The notes beneath the pieces were generated by a model that was not told the origin of the DNA, made no database searches, and saw only the letters and a list, made by a program, of their open reading frames with translations. The position numbers and the translations under genes were made by a program. A stretch of DNA of 29,426 nt, from contig JAEZKD010000023.1 of assembly GCA_023415655.1 (NCBI GenBank), positions 1 to 29,426 of the forward strand, read 5' to 3'. Below are positions 13,797-22,355 of this stretch, piece by piece. The number at the start of each line of letters is the position of its first letter. Position 1 is the first letter of the stretch. The stretch is from Bacillota bacterium. GTDB lineage: Bacteria > Bacillota > Clostridia > Lachnospirales > Lachnospiraceae.

Positions 13797-16700
13797 CTAG
13801 TCCAGTAATTCCTTGAAATCGTTCAATAAAATCTTAACATTATCAAATAAGGATAATGCATCCAGCTTAATTAATTTACTTGTTTTATTCGCAATTGGTA
13901 GCTGATACGTAAACGTTGGATTTGCTCCAGGTATTAATTTCAATCGATTCGGATATTTTTGCATCAGCTCTGGAATCTTTTCCACTTTAAGCTTCGCTTT
14001 TGGGAACATCTTTAAGGTTACCTCATTCCCCTTTTGCTTTAGCTCTACGACAAATACTTGATGAGCTAAGGCTTTGAGATAAGCGATATTTAAAAGATTA
14101 TTAACGGAAGCCGGTAGATCTCCAAAACGATCCAGCATCTCCTCTTGCATATCCATGAACTCTTCCTCATTCTCAATTCCTGCTACTCGTTTGTACATAT
14201 CAAGCTTTTGCATCTCATTCTTAATATAGGTGGCAGGAATAAATGCATCCACATCCATATCAATGGAAGTATCAAATGTATCCTCTTCCGTTTGTTCTCC
14301 CTTAAGTGTCTTAACCGCATCATTGAGCATCTTACAGTACAAATCGTATCCGATTGCCTCCATATGCCCACTTTGCTCAGCTCCTAGTAGATTTCCTGCT
14401 CCACGGATCTCCAGATCTCGCATAGCAATTTTAAAGCCAGAACCAAGCTCCGTAAATTCCTTAATGGCTTGCAAACGTTTTTCAGCAATCTCCTTTAATA
14501 GCTTATCTCTCTTATACATTAAAAAGGCATAGGACGTACGGTTGGAACGACCAACACGTCCTCTCAACTGATAAAGTTGAGATAAGCCAAGCTGATCCGC
14601 ATTATCGATAATCATAGTATTTACATTAGAGATATCAAGTCCAGTTTCAATAATTGTCGTGGAAACTAAAACATCAATTTCTCCATTGATGAACTCGTAC
14701 ATTATCTTTTCCAGTTGGTGCTCATTCATTTGTCCATGCGCGTACGCAACATTTGCATCGGGTACAAGCTTAGCAATGGTATTAGCCACCTCATCAATTC
14801 CATTCACACGATTGTGTACATAATATACCTGTCCATTTCTGGATAACTCACGTATAATAGCTTCTCGAATCATTTCGTAATTCTGTTCTAATACAAACGT
14901 CTGAATTGGCTGACGATCCACGGGTGGTTCCTCCAAAACACTCATATCACGAATTCCAACAAGACTCATATGCAGTGTTCTAGGAATTGGAGTGGCAGAA
15001 AGTGTTAATACATCGATATTTCCTTTTAATTGTTTAATTTTCTCCTTATGAGCAACACCAAATCTTTGCTCTTCATCAACGATTAACAGACCTAGATCTT
15101 TGAATTGTACATCCTTGGAAAGCACACGATGTGTTCCAATCAATATATCTAGCTGTCCCTTCTTTAATCGTTCCAATGCCTTTTTTTGCTCAGCTGGACT
15201 TCTGAACCGAGAAAGCATATCCACACTGATTGGAAAGTTCATCATTCTCTGTACAAAGGTGTTATAGTGCTGTTGTGCAAGGATGGTTGTTGGCACAAGA
15301 AAAACAACCTGTTTTCCATCTGAAACAGCCTTAAAAGCAGCTCGAATTGCTATCTCCGTCTTACCATATCCAACATCTCCACAAATAAGACGATCCATAA
15401 TTCTTTTGCTTTCCATATCACGTTTCGTATCTTCAATTGCACGTAACTGATCCTGTGTTTCCTCATAAGGAAACATCTCTTCAAATTCCTTTTGCCAAAC
15501 AGTATCTTTGCAAAACTGATGACCTTCCTTCGCCTGTCGTGTGGCGTAAAGTTCTACCAAGTCCTTTGCAATGTCCTTTACGGCACTTCTTACTCTTGCC
15601 TTGGTATTTTTCCACTCTACAGAATTTAACTTATTCAATTTTGGTTTCTTAGCATTCTGACTGGCATACTTTTGAATCACATCCAAGCCTGTAGCCAGAA
15701 TATAAAGAACCCCACCGCCACCATACTCTAACTTAATATAATCTTTACTGACTTTATCTACTTCTATTTTCTCAATTCCGCGATAGATTCCAAGCCCATG
15801 ATTTTCATGAACTACATAATCTCCTACATTCAAATCAGTGAAGCTTTGTATTTGTTTCCCTTCATAATTGGTTTTTTTCTTCTTTTTCTTCTTATCCGAA
15901 CCAAAAATATCACTTTCCGATATGATGACAAGCTTAATCAGTGGATACTCAAATCCACGATGAAGATTCCCGTAAAGTACAACAATTTCACCCTTGATTG
16001 GTTCACGATCAAGGTCATCACTATAAATTGCAGGGAGGTTATTATCTCTTAGATCCTGAGCAAGTCGTTGTGCTCTTGTTCTGGAGCTTGATAACAAAAG
16101 GATTCGATACCCATTCTTTTTCCAATTCTCAAGGTCTTTAACTAAGATCTCAAAATTATTACTATACGGATTGACTGATTTCACAGTAATATCGAATTTC
16201 TTTTTGATTATAAGCTGAGGAATCTTATGATCCATCATACTAACAAGTATCGTTTGACGACGATTCAGATTTCCTAATAATTCTTTATAGTCATAGATAA
16301 CGTCCATCTGACTTGGTAAGATATATCCCTTTTCGATTCGTCCAACCATACTTTCTGAAAACTCAGTAAATACTGCTTCTCCCTTTTCAACAAGTCTTGA
16401 AGGTTCATCTAGGAATACAATGGAATTATCATTATTAAAGTAATCAAAGAAGGAGTAGGTTTTTTGATAAAAGAAATTGATATAGCTATCAATATTCACT
16501 AGTCCTTGAAAGCACTCCAGATTTTCCTTAAACTCAGCAGTTAAACGTTCAATTCTAGCTGCTTCCTCTGTTTTCATATCCTTTCTCAGACTATTTGCAT
16601 ACTCTAATACTTGTACATTAATCTTATCAATCCCTGATCTTATAATCTCTTCTTCCAAGACAATTTCTGCTGCAGGATAAATCACGGCACAATTTACTCG

Positions 16701-17339
16701 TTCAATCGACCTTTGAGTTCCAACATCAAAGGTACGTATAGAATCAATTTCATCTCCCCAAAGTTCAATACGGTATGGCACCTCCTCCGTCAATGGAAAG
16801 ATGTCTATAATACCACCTCGAACAGCAAACTCACCTGGATTCTCTACCTGCCCTTGACGTTCAAATCCAAGATGTACTAGCTTTTGAGATAGCTTTTCTA
16901 AGTCTAGAATCTCTTCTTCATGAATCGAAATTACACGCTCTGCTAGAAACTCTAAAGGAAGCAGCTTATCCATGCCACCATCAATCGTGGCAACTACAGT
17001 CAGTGGCTCCCTCTCAATGATTGCTTTTAGAATTTTCATTCTTTGTGAAACAATTGCATTTCCTCGAATATCCGCACTATAAAAAATAATATCCTTGGCT
17101 GGATATATATAAACATTTTTATCGTAGAGCTTGAGATCCTCATAGATTTCTTTTGCTTTTAAATCATTGTAGGTAATGATTAAACGAAACGGATGTTCCT
17201 TTGATAGTGCATAAATCATATGAGATTTTTGAGACTCAATACATCCTGAAATGGCTAAAGGATATTGACGTAAAGCCATCGCTTCCTCAATATCCTTAAA
17301 CTCCTTATACTCATATAAGGGTGCAACAAACGTTTTCAC
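13797..17339 (-). CDS. mfd: Transcription-repair coupling factor Mfd
   Basis: Mfd is a dsDNA translocase that removes RNA polymerase stalled at lesions and recruits UvrA. The 1180-residue protein shows the normal order. A UvrB-like N-terminal module spans about 1-380, including the GEFAVRGGIIDIFP segment. The CarD-like RNA polymerase interaction domain is at about 501-560 (DYVVHENHGLGIYRG), after a lysine-run linker at 483-489. The SF2 motor has Walker A GDVGYGKTEIA at 654-664, DEEQ at 755-758, the SATPIPRTL segment and LRGRVGRS later. A C-terminal TRCF domain follows. The start is GTG at 17339 with GGGAGG 7 nt before it. The stop of pth overlaps this start by one base (TAGTG), a coupled arrangement. 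The pth-mfd order is conserved in Firmicutes. Confidence 0.98.
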   Translation of the reverse strand: MKTFVAPLYEYKEFKDIEEAMALRQYPLAISGCIESQKSHMIYALSKEHPFRLIITYNDLKAKEIYEDLKLYDKNVYIYPAKDIIFYSADIRGNAIVSQRMKILKAIIEREPLTVVATIDGGMDKLLPLEFLAERVISIHEEEILDLEKLSQKLVHLGFERQGQVENPGEFAVRGGIIDIFPLTEEVPYRIELWGDEIDSIRTFDVGTQRSIERVNCAVIYPAAEIVLEEEIIRSGIDKINVQVLEYANSLRKDMKTEEAARIERLTAEFKENLECFQGLVNIDSYINFFYQKTYSFFDYFNNDNSIVFLDEPSRLVEKGEAVFTEFSESMVGRIEKGYILPSQMDVIYDYKELLGNLNRRQTILVSMMDHKIPQLIIKKKFDITVKSVNPYSNNFEILVKDLENWKKNGYRILLLSSSRTRAQRLAQDLRDNNLPAIYSDDLDREPIKGEIVVLYGNLHRGFEYPLIKLVIISESDIFGSDKKKKKKKTNYEGKQIQSFTDLNVGDYVVHENHGLGIYRGIEKIEVDKVSKDYIKLEYGGGGVLYILATGLDVIQKYASQNAKKPKLNKLNSVEWKNTKARVRSAVKDIAKDLVELYATRQAKEGHQFCKDTVWQKEFEEMFPYEETQDQLRAIEDTKRDMESKRIMDRLICGDVGYGKTEIAIRAAFKAVSDGKQVVFLVPTTILAQQHYNTFVQRMMNFPISVDMLSRFRSPAEQKKALERLKKGQLDILIGTHRVLSKDVQFKDLGLLIVDEEQRFGVAHKEKIKQLKGNIDVLTLSATPIPRTLHMSLVGIRDMSVLEEPPVDRQPIQTFVLEQNYEMIREAIIRELSRNGQVYYVHNRVNGIDEVANTIAKLVPDANVAYAHGQMNEHQLEKIMYEFINGEIDVLVSTTIIETGLDISNVNTMIIDNADQLGLSQLYQLRGRVGRSNRTSYAFLMYKRDKLLKEIAEKRLQAIKEFTELGSGFKIAMRDLEIRGAGNLLGAEQSGHMEAIGYDLYCKMLNDAVKTLKGEQTEEDTFDTSIDMDVDAFIPATYIKNEMQKLDMYKRVAGIENEEEFMDMQEEMLDRFGDLPASVNNLLNIAYLKALAHQVFVVELKQKGNEVTLKMFPKAKLKVEKIPELMQKYPNRLKLIPGANPTFTYQLPIANKTSKLIKLDALSLFDNVKILLNDFKELLD

Positions 17340-17911
17340 TACTTGGCCTCCCTTTTATTAAATCGATTCATAGCTACCTCAAAACTTTCCTTAAGAATCA
17401 CTTCACATGCCTTTGAGGTCTTCTCTAATGCTTCACGAATGGTTGGTTCCTCCGTCTTATCAAATCTAGCAAGTACATAGTCTGCCAAATCCCATTCGGA
17501 TGGTTTTTCACCCACTCCTATTTTAATGCGAAAGAACTCATCTGTACCAAGATGTTGAATGATATTCTTAATTCCATTATGTCCACCAGCACTTCCTTTT
17601 TTTCTTAAACGAAGCTGCCCAACATCAAGTGAAATATCATCGTAAATGACAATGATATCCTCATTGGTTAATTTGTAATAATCAATCAATTCGCGCACAC
17701 ATTCTCCACTTAAATTCATATATGTCTGGGGTTGCACTAATATGACTTTTTCTCCACCAATATATCCTGTCCCGCAGATAGCTTTATGTTTTTTCATATC
17801 CAATCTTATCTGAAAATCATCCGCCAAACGAGTAATCGCATCAAATCCTATGTTATGTCTTGTTGCCTCGTATTTACTTGTCGGGTTGCCTAAACCAATG
17901 ATTATATACAT
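17339..17911 (-). CDS. pth: Peptidyl-tRNA hydrolase Pth
   Basis: Pth cleaves the ester bond of peptidyl-tRNAs released early from ribosomes, recycling tRNA. The product starts MYIIIGLGNPTSKYEATRHN, with the GLGNP motif at 6-10 and catalytic His19. Later segments are QPQTYMNLSGECV, DDISLDVGQLRLRKKGSAGGHNG and FRIKIGVG, all standard. At 190 residues it is of normal length. The ATG at 17911 is chosen because AAGGGAG (17922-17916) lies just upstream; a farther in-frame ATG at 17935 would add eight residues before the conserved start and has no good site. It is the first gene of a coupled pth-mfd pair, as in B. subtilis. Confidence 0.97.
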   Translation of the reverse strand: MYIIIGLGNPTSKYEATRHNIGFDAITRLADDFQIRLDMKKHKAICGTGYIGGEKVILVQPQTYMNLSGECVRELIDYYKLTNEDIIVIYDDISLDVGQLRLRKKGSAGGHNGIKNIIQHLGTDEFFRIKIGVGEKPSEWDLADYVLARFDKTEEPTIREALEKTSKACEVILKESFEVAMNRFNKREAK

Positions 17912-17962
17912 AAGTCTCCCTTCACATGTCTTCATGCTAGTCTATTTTTGTATGCAAACATG

Positions 17963-18011
17963 CCGCACATATAGCATCTCCCGATTGATTCAATCGATGC
18001 TATACCTGCGG
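17963..18011. repeat. Two-tier hairpin between the deacetylase gene and pth
   Basis: Outer arms CCGCA/TGCGG and TATAGCAT/ATGCTATA (separated by a 2-nt mismatch) enclose an inner CGATTG/CAATCG hairpin. There is no T-run on the minus strand after it, so if it ends the deacetylase transcript it does so without a classical terminator tail. Confidence 0.5.
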
Positions 18012-18066
18012 TCATAAATATGTTATATTTTATTTTTATTATATACAAAACCTTTCTCTAGCGCAA

Positions 18067-19059
18067 CTATGGTCTTGCATTATAATAGACAACGCCTGCT
18101 TCAGGTGTGATTCCTCTTGCTTCTAACAATTCTTGTACTGTGACAAGCTTATATCCTTGACGAATTAATTCAGGTATGACTTTTTCCATCGCATCAGCTG
18201 TGGATGGATATAGATCATGCATCAATAGAATATCCCCATCCTTCACCGTACTCATAATCTCTTTGTAGATGGAATCCGCATTCTTTGTTTTCCAGTCTAA
18301 GGTATCTACAGACCAAGCAATCATAGGAACTCCAACCGTTTCCTTCACAATATCATTCTTGGCTCCATAAGGAGGACGCAGATAAGCTTCTCCAACTTTA
18401 GCACTCTGATTTATCTTTTTATTGGCATATTGTATCTCGTATTTAATATCTTCTACACTTAATTTTGTCAAATCCTTATGATTAAAGGTATGGTTACCAA
18501 TCTGATTTCCATCTTCATGTGCTTGCACAAGAGTATCTTGATACGTTTCAACACGGCTTCCCATAACAAAAAAGGTTGCATGTGAATTATATTCTCGAAG
18601 TATCTTTAGGATACGATCTGTTACTGGTGGATATGGACCATCATCAAATGTAAGGGCAATCATTTTTTCAGTTTCTTCTACCGGTTTCTCATTTTCATCT
18701 ACAACTGGTGTCGGAGTGACTTCTTGCTCTTGTGTACCAGGATCATATACTTGATATGGCCCTTGAGGAGTTGGCTCTGGCTCTGGCGATGGTGTTACGG
18801 TAGATGTTATGATTGTTGGTGCTATTGTTGGTGCACTTGTTAGTATTGGTTGAAGTGTTGGTGTTAAAGTAAGCAGCGTATCTGCTAAAAGATCCTTTGG
18901 CTGCTCCGCTGCATTTACAATAGAACTTTCTTTTTCTTTTTGATCTGAGATTCCTAATTTATAACCAAGCAATAAGCTCGTACTTGCAATCAATGCTGCT
19001 ACAATCCATAAAATTTGTAATGTGTATCTCTTTCTTCTTTTTCTCCCACGCTGATTCAT
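18067..19059 (-). CDS. Membrane-anchored polysaccharide deacetylase (CE4, NodB domain)
   Basis: CE4 enzymes remove N-acetyl groups from peptidoglycan or other amino-sugar polymers with a metal centre. A basic N-terminus and one membrane span (about residues 12-33) act as a signal anchor. A Thr/Pro-rich linker occupies about 60-118, and the NodB domain follows from 133. Catalytic motifs are complete: TFDDGP (137-142), the metal site in NHTFNH (His190, His194), RPPYG (228-232), DTLDW near 252 and LMHD with His281. The active domain therefore faces the cell wall. An AAGGGA site precedes the ATG. Similar domain layouts include PdaA/PgdA-type peptidoglycan deacetylases; the substrate here is not determined. 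The gene lies between spoVG and pth. Confidence 0.9.
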   Translation of the reverse strand: MNQRGRKRRKRYTLQILWIVAALIASTSLLLGYKLGISDQKEKESSIVNAAEQPKDLLADTLLTLTPTLQPILTSAPTIAPTIITSTVTPSPEPEPTPQGPYQVYDPGTQEQEVTPTPVVDENEKPVEETEKMIALTFDDGPYPPVTDRILKILREYNSHATFFVMGSRVETYQDTLVQAHEDGNQIGNHTFNHKDLTKLSVEDIKYEIQYANKKINQSAKVGEAYLRPPYGAKNDIVKETVGVPMIAWSVDTLDWKTKNADSIYKEIMSTVKDGDILLMHDLYPSTADAMEKVIPELIRQGYKLVTVQELLEARGITPEAGVVYYNARP

Positions 19060-19100
19060 GTTTCTATCCCTTCCAATCTATTACCCCTTACAATTGATTA

Positions 19101-19114
19101 GAGGCAGATGCCTC
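19101..19114. repeat. Short palindrome upstream of the deacetylase gene
   Basis: GAGGCA and TGCCTC arms separated by two bases lie about 42-55 bp before the deacetylase start. It could be an operator or leader hairpin; no clear promoter was fixed around it. Confidence 0.3.
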
Positions 19115-19202
19115 CATATTATCCTTTGTAACTAAAAGTAAATTACTATCTATAGAGTAAACTAGAACAACAAAACTTTCAAGTCCATTCATAAATCTTA
19201 AG

Positions 19203-19240
19203 AAAAAAGCAAGCTGTCAATTTTTAACAGCTTGCTTTTA
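19203..19240 (-). terminator. Terminator after spoVG
   Basis: AAAAGCAAGCTGT (19205-19217) and ACAGCTTGCTTTT (19227-19239) form a perfect 13-bp stem around a 9-nt loop. On the minus strand a T-run follows. Confidence 0.9.
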
Positions 19241-19266
19241 GGACTTTTTTTAAACAGTGAGTAACT

Positions 19267-19548
19267 TTATTCGTTATCTTCCGGCATTCCTTCCAATGCA
19301 GCAAGTTCATACTTCTCCAAAATTATGCTTTGGATTTTGTCTCTTGTCTCAGAATTGATAGGATGAGCAATATCACGATATTCTCCATCACCAGCCTTGC
19401 GACTTGGCATTGCAATAAACAGTCCTTTTTCCCCTTCAATTACCTTGATATCATGAACAACAAATTCATTGTCCAAAGTGATTGATACCACTGCTTTCAT
19501 CTTACCATCCTTACTAACTTTACGCACTCTTACATCTGTAATTTGCAT
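19267..19548 (-). CDS. spoVG: Regulatory protein SpoVG
   Basis: SpoVG is a small nucleic-acid-binding regulator; in B. subtilis it affects asymmetric septation and cortex formation, and in other Firmicutes it controls diverse genes. The 93-residue product starts MQITDVRVRKVSKDGKMKAV and has the conserved core TLDNEFVVHDIKVIEG, FIAMPSRK and YRDIAHPIN. The last is followed by the helical C-terminus where DNA binding is thought to reside. An AAGGGGG site lies before the ATG. It starts 47 nt after glgD in the same direction and ends in a strong terminator. It could be read from glgC or from a promoter inside glgD; no sigma-H site was identified with confidence. Confidence 0.97.
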   Translation of the reverse strand: MQITDVRVRKVSKDGKMKAVVSITLDNEFVVHDIKVIEGEKGLFIAMPSRKAGDGEYRDIAHPINSETRDKIQSIILEKYELAALEGMPEDNE

Positions 19549-19595
19549 AATGTATCCCCCTTTAGTATTTAGTTTTCGTCAGTTTCTTGAAATGT

Positions 19596-20717
19596 TTATA
19601 ATACATATCGTTCATTTTTTTCAATCACGATTTTTACATTTCCTTCTTCTCCGACATGTGTCGTATTTGGTCTTATAGTATCACGACTTTCAACAATACA
19701 GTTTTCAATGTACGTATTGTCACCAATATGCACATCATTTAAAATAATTGAATTTTTAATAGTACAATTATTTCCGACATAAACTTTCTTGAATAAAACG
19801 GAATTCTCAACTATTCCATTGATGATACATCCACTTGAAACCAAACTATTCTTTACCGCTGAGCCTTGGTTATACTTTGCTGGCGGTAAATCATCAATTT
19901 TAGAGTATACATCTGGATACTGTTTAAAAAAATAGTCCCTTATTTCTTTATTAAGAAAATCCATATTGGTTTTGTAGTAACACTGAACACAGGAAATACT
20001 GCTCCAGTAGCTGTCAATTTCATATGCATAAAGCTTTTTCTGATCCATATAACGAATTAGTATGTCCTTGACAAGATCATAACGCTCTTCCTGAGCAGAT
20101 TTTTCAATCAACTCAATTAAATGACGACGACGAATTACATAGACACCAATTGAAACCTCGTAAGACTTTGGCACAAGTGGTTTCTCTTGAAAATCAATAA
20201 TTCTTTTATCTTCATCTGTTACAACTGTACCAAATCTTGTAACATCATCTGTCATTGGAACTTTCTTTGTTACAACTGTAATATCTGCTTTTTTTGCGAT
20301 ATGGTATTCGAGTACCTTATTATAATCTAATTTATAAATCCCATCACCAGATGAAATTACAACATATGGTTCATGACTAGATTTTAAGAAATTCAGATTC
20401 TGATAAATCGCATCTGCAGTTCCTCGATACCAAAAGCCATTATCTGCAGTAATCGTAGGAGTGAATAAAAATAATCCTCCCTGCTTTCGTCCAAAATCCC
20501 ACCACTTGGAGGAACTTAGATGTTCATTCAAAGATCTAGAATTATATTGAGTCAACACTGCAACCTTATGAACATGGGAGTTCGACATATTGCTTAGTGT
20601 AAAGTCAATGGCTCTAAAACTACCCGCTACTGGCATAGCAGCAATTGCTCTTTTGTTGCTCAATTCCTTCATTCTTTTGCTATTGCCACCTGCTAATACA
20701 ATACCTATCGCTCTCAT
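19596..20717 (-). CDS. glgD: GlgD, glucose-1-phosphate adenylyltransferase regulatory/second subunit
   Basis: GlgD is the second subunit of the Firmicutes ADP-glucose pyrophosphorylase, pairing with GlgC to make ADP-glucose for glycogen. The 373-residue protein has the nucleotidyltransferase fold with degenerate N-terminal loop (LAGGNSKRMKELSNKRA) and the FRAIDFTLSN segment. SGDGIYKLDY stands where GlgC has GGDHIYKMDY. It ends in left-handed beta-helix repeats (for example NSVLFKKVYVGNNCTIKNS). The weaker substrate motifs are typical of GlgD, which has little activity alone and boosts GlgC. Its ATG overlaps the glgC stop in an ATGA, so the two are coupled. A GGTAGGTG ribosome site is upstream. 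Confidence 0.94.
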   Translation of the reverse strand: MRAIGIVLAGGNSKRMKELSNKRAIAAMPVAGSFRAIDFTLSNMSNSHVHKVAVLTQYNSRSLNEHLSSSKWWDFGRKQGGLFLFTPTITADNGFWYRGTADAIYQNLNFLKSSHEPYVVISSGDGIYKLDYNKVLEYHIAKKADITVVTKKVPMTDDVTRFGTVVTDEDKRIIDFQEKPLVPKSYEVSIGVYVIRRRHLIELIEKSAQEERYDLVKDILIRYMDQKKLYAYEIDSYWSSISCVQCYYKTNMDFLNKEIRDYFFKQYPDVYSKIDDLPPAKYNQGSAVKNSLVSSGCIINGIVENSVLFKKVYVGNNCTIKNSIILNDVHIGDNTYIENCIVESRDTIRPNTTHVGEEGNVKIVIEKNERYVL

Positions 20718-21988
20718 CGCTGTTCACCTACCTTAATTAAGCATTCTCCGGATGGTAGAATGCCACTAGGATAATCATCCACTGTGGTTCCACCTAAAAC
20801 TGCTGTATTCTTTCCAATTTGAACTCGGTCAGGAATGATACTATTCTCACCAATGGTTACAAGGCCATCGGTATAGATATGAGGGTATCTTACATTCGTA
20901 ACCTCATCGCCAACACCAAGTTCACAATTAGAACCGATGAAACAGTTTTCTGCAATGATAGCTTTATTGATCGTTGTATTTTCTCCAATTACAGTTGATT
21001 TCATAATAATAGAATCTCTTACAACCGTGCCTTCCCCAATCGTAACTCCTGCTCCGATGACACAATTATAAGCTTTTCCATAAATTTCAGTGCCTTCACC
21101 GATAATGCAATGCTCCACTACTGCGTTTTGTGCAATGTATTGTGGTGGAATCACATCACTCTTCGTATAGATTTTCCAAAATTCTTCATATAAATTAAAC
21201 ACTGGAACAAGATCAATCAACTCCATATTTGACTCCCAATAAGAAGTTAGAGTTCCCACATCCTTCCAATATCCATTATACTCATAAGCGAAGATGCGAT
21301 CACCCTTTTCATGGCAATATGGGATGATATGCTTTCCAAAGTCACAACCTTTTTGCTCAGATAGTGATATGAGTGCTTCTTTTAAAACTTTCCATGTAAA
21401 TATGTATATACCCATTGATGCTAGATTACTTCTTGGATTCTTAGGTTTTTCCTCAAATTCCATAATTCTTTTGTCTTCATCTGTAATTACAACACCAAAA
21501 CGACTTGCTTCTTCCATTGGAACTGGTATTGTAGCTAAGGTAACATCTGCGTTGTTTGCTTTATGGAACTCTAACATAACCTCATAATCCATTTTATATA
21601 TATGATCCCCACCAAGAATCAGCACATATTCGGGATTATAATACTCCATATACTTTAAGTTCTGATAAATAGCGTTTGCTGTACCTGTATACCACTCTTT
21701 GTTCGTGCTTTTCTCATAAGGAGGTAAAATGGTTACTCCACCAATGTTTCGGTCAAGATCCCATGGAATACCAATTCCAATATGAGTGTTCAATTGTAAA
21801 GGTTGATATTGAGTCAATACTCCGACAGTATCAACACCGGAGTTTATACAATTACTAAGTGGAAAATCAATGATACGATAGTTTCCACCAAATGCAACTG
21901 CTGGTTTTGCGACACTAGAGGTTAAAACGCCTAATCTTGAACCTTGTCCCCCCGCCAACAGCATTGCAATCATTTCTTTTCTAATCAT
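20714..21988 (-). CDS. glgC: Glucose-1-phosphate adenylyltransferase GlgC
   Basis: GlgC makes ADP-glucose from glucose 1-phosphate and ATP, the committed step of bacterial glycogen synthesis. The 424-residue protein has the pyrophosphorylase loop LAGGQGSRLGVLT, the KPAVAFGGNYRIIDFPLSN segment, GTANAIYQN and the catalytic LILGGDHIYKMDY. It also has the glucose-1-phosphate site (FEEKP) and C-terminal left-handed beta-helix hexapeptides. An AGAGGTGA site lies before the ATG. It leads glgC-glgD and probably spoVG, from a near-consensus promoter 23 nt upstream of the predicted leader end. No synthase or branching-enzyme gene is in the window, so the pathway's other genes lie elsewhere. Confidence 0.96.
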   Translation of the reverse strand: MIRKEMIAMLLAGGQGSRLGVLTSSVAKPAVAFGGNYRIIDFPLSNCINSGVDTVGVLTQYQPLQLNTHIGIGIPWDLDRNIGGVTILPPYEKSTNKEWYTGTANAIYQNLKYMEYYNPEYVLILGGDHIYKMDYEVMLEFHKANNADVTLATIPVPMEEASRFGVVITDEDKRIMEFEEKPKNPRSNLASMGIYIFTWKVLKEALISLSEQKGCDFGKHIIPYCHEKGDRIFAYEYNGYWKDVGTLTSYWESNMELIDLVPVFNLYEEFWKIYTKSDVIPPQYIAQNAVVEHCIIGEGTEIYGKAYNCVIGAGVTIGEGTVVRDSIIMKSTVIGENTTINKAIIAENCFIGSNCELGVGDEVTNVRYPHIYTDGLVTIGENSIIPDRVQIGKNTAVLGGTTVDDYPSGILPSGECLIKVGEQR

Positions 21989-22017
21989 GTCGTCACCTCT
22001 TGCTGTTTGATATTTGC

Positions 22018-22046
22018 ATTATATCATTCTTTTATTAAATTGTGAA
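22018..22046 (-). promoter_or_regulatory. Promoter of glgC
   Basis: On the minus strand TTCACA (22046-22041), a 17-bp spacer and TATAAT (22023-22018) with a TG extension just upstream. Upstream A- and T-tracts (22056-22088) could act as an UP element. Confidence 0.8.
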
Positions 22047-22256
22047 TATATTTACCAAAAAAAAACGATAAAATTATTTTTTTTTAGTCAAATTTTTGCA
22101 TAATTTATATAAATCTGTCGATAGAGGTATATTTTGAGAAATTTGTGCAAAATCGCCAACCCAATCTCTTCATAATTTTAGCATAAATTTCTACTAAGCA
22201 TCATACATATGGAATAATGGTGTGAAATTTAGATTCCTATATTTGTTTATTGGGAG
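22047..22256. other. AT-rich divergent spacer between glgC and murC promoters
   Basis: Contains a nine-A tract and a nine-T tract about 11 bp apart (22060-22088) and otherwise AT-rich DNA. No gene, riboswitch or clear operator was recognised. Confidence 0.4.
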
Positions 22257-22284
22257 GTTGTAATTTCATATAAAAAGGTTATAA
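22257..22284 (+). promoter_or_regulatory. Promoter of murC
   Basis: TTGTAA (22257-22262), a 16-bp spacer and a perfect TATAAT (22279-22284). The leader to the ATG at 22356 is about 65 nt and contains a weak CTAG hairpin followed by a T-run near 22299-22322. Confidence 0.65.
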
Positions 22285-22355
22285 TAAGCATATCTAAAAC
22301 TAGAATAACTAGCGTTTTTTTTTATGCTTTGAATTAAAACTGGAGGTCATTGACT

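Noticed and set aside
22116..22122. Spo0A box (TGTCGAT) between glgC and murC
   Set aside because: Six of seven matches in AT-rich DNA, away from either promoter and without a partner; expected by chance.
22295..22325. Attenuator in the murC leader
   Set aside because: The CTAG/CTAG stem is only 4 bp with a loop of five and a bulge; too weak to be a functional terminator despite the T-run.
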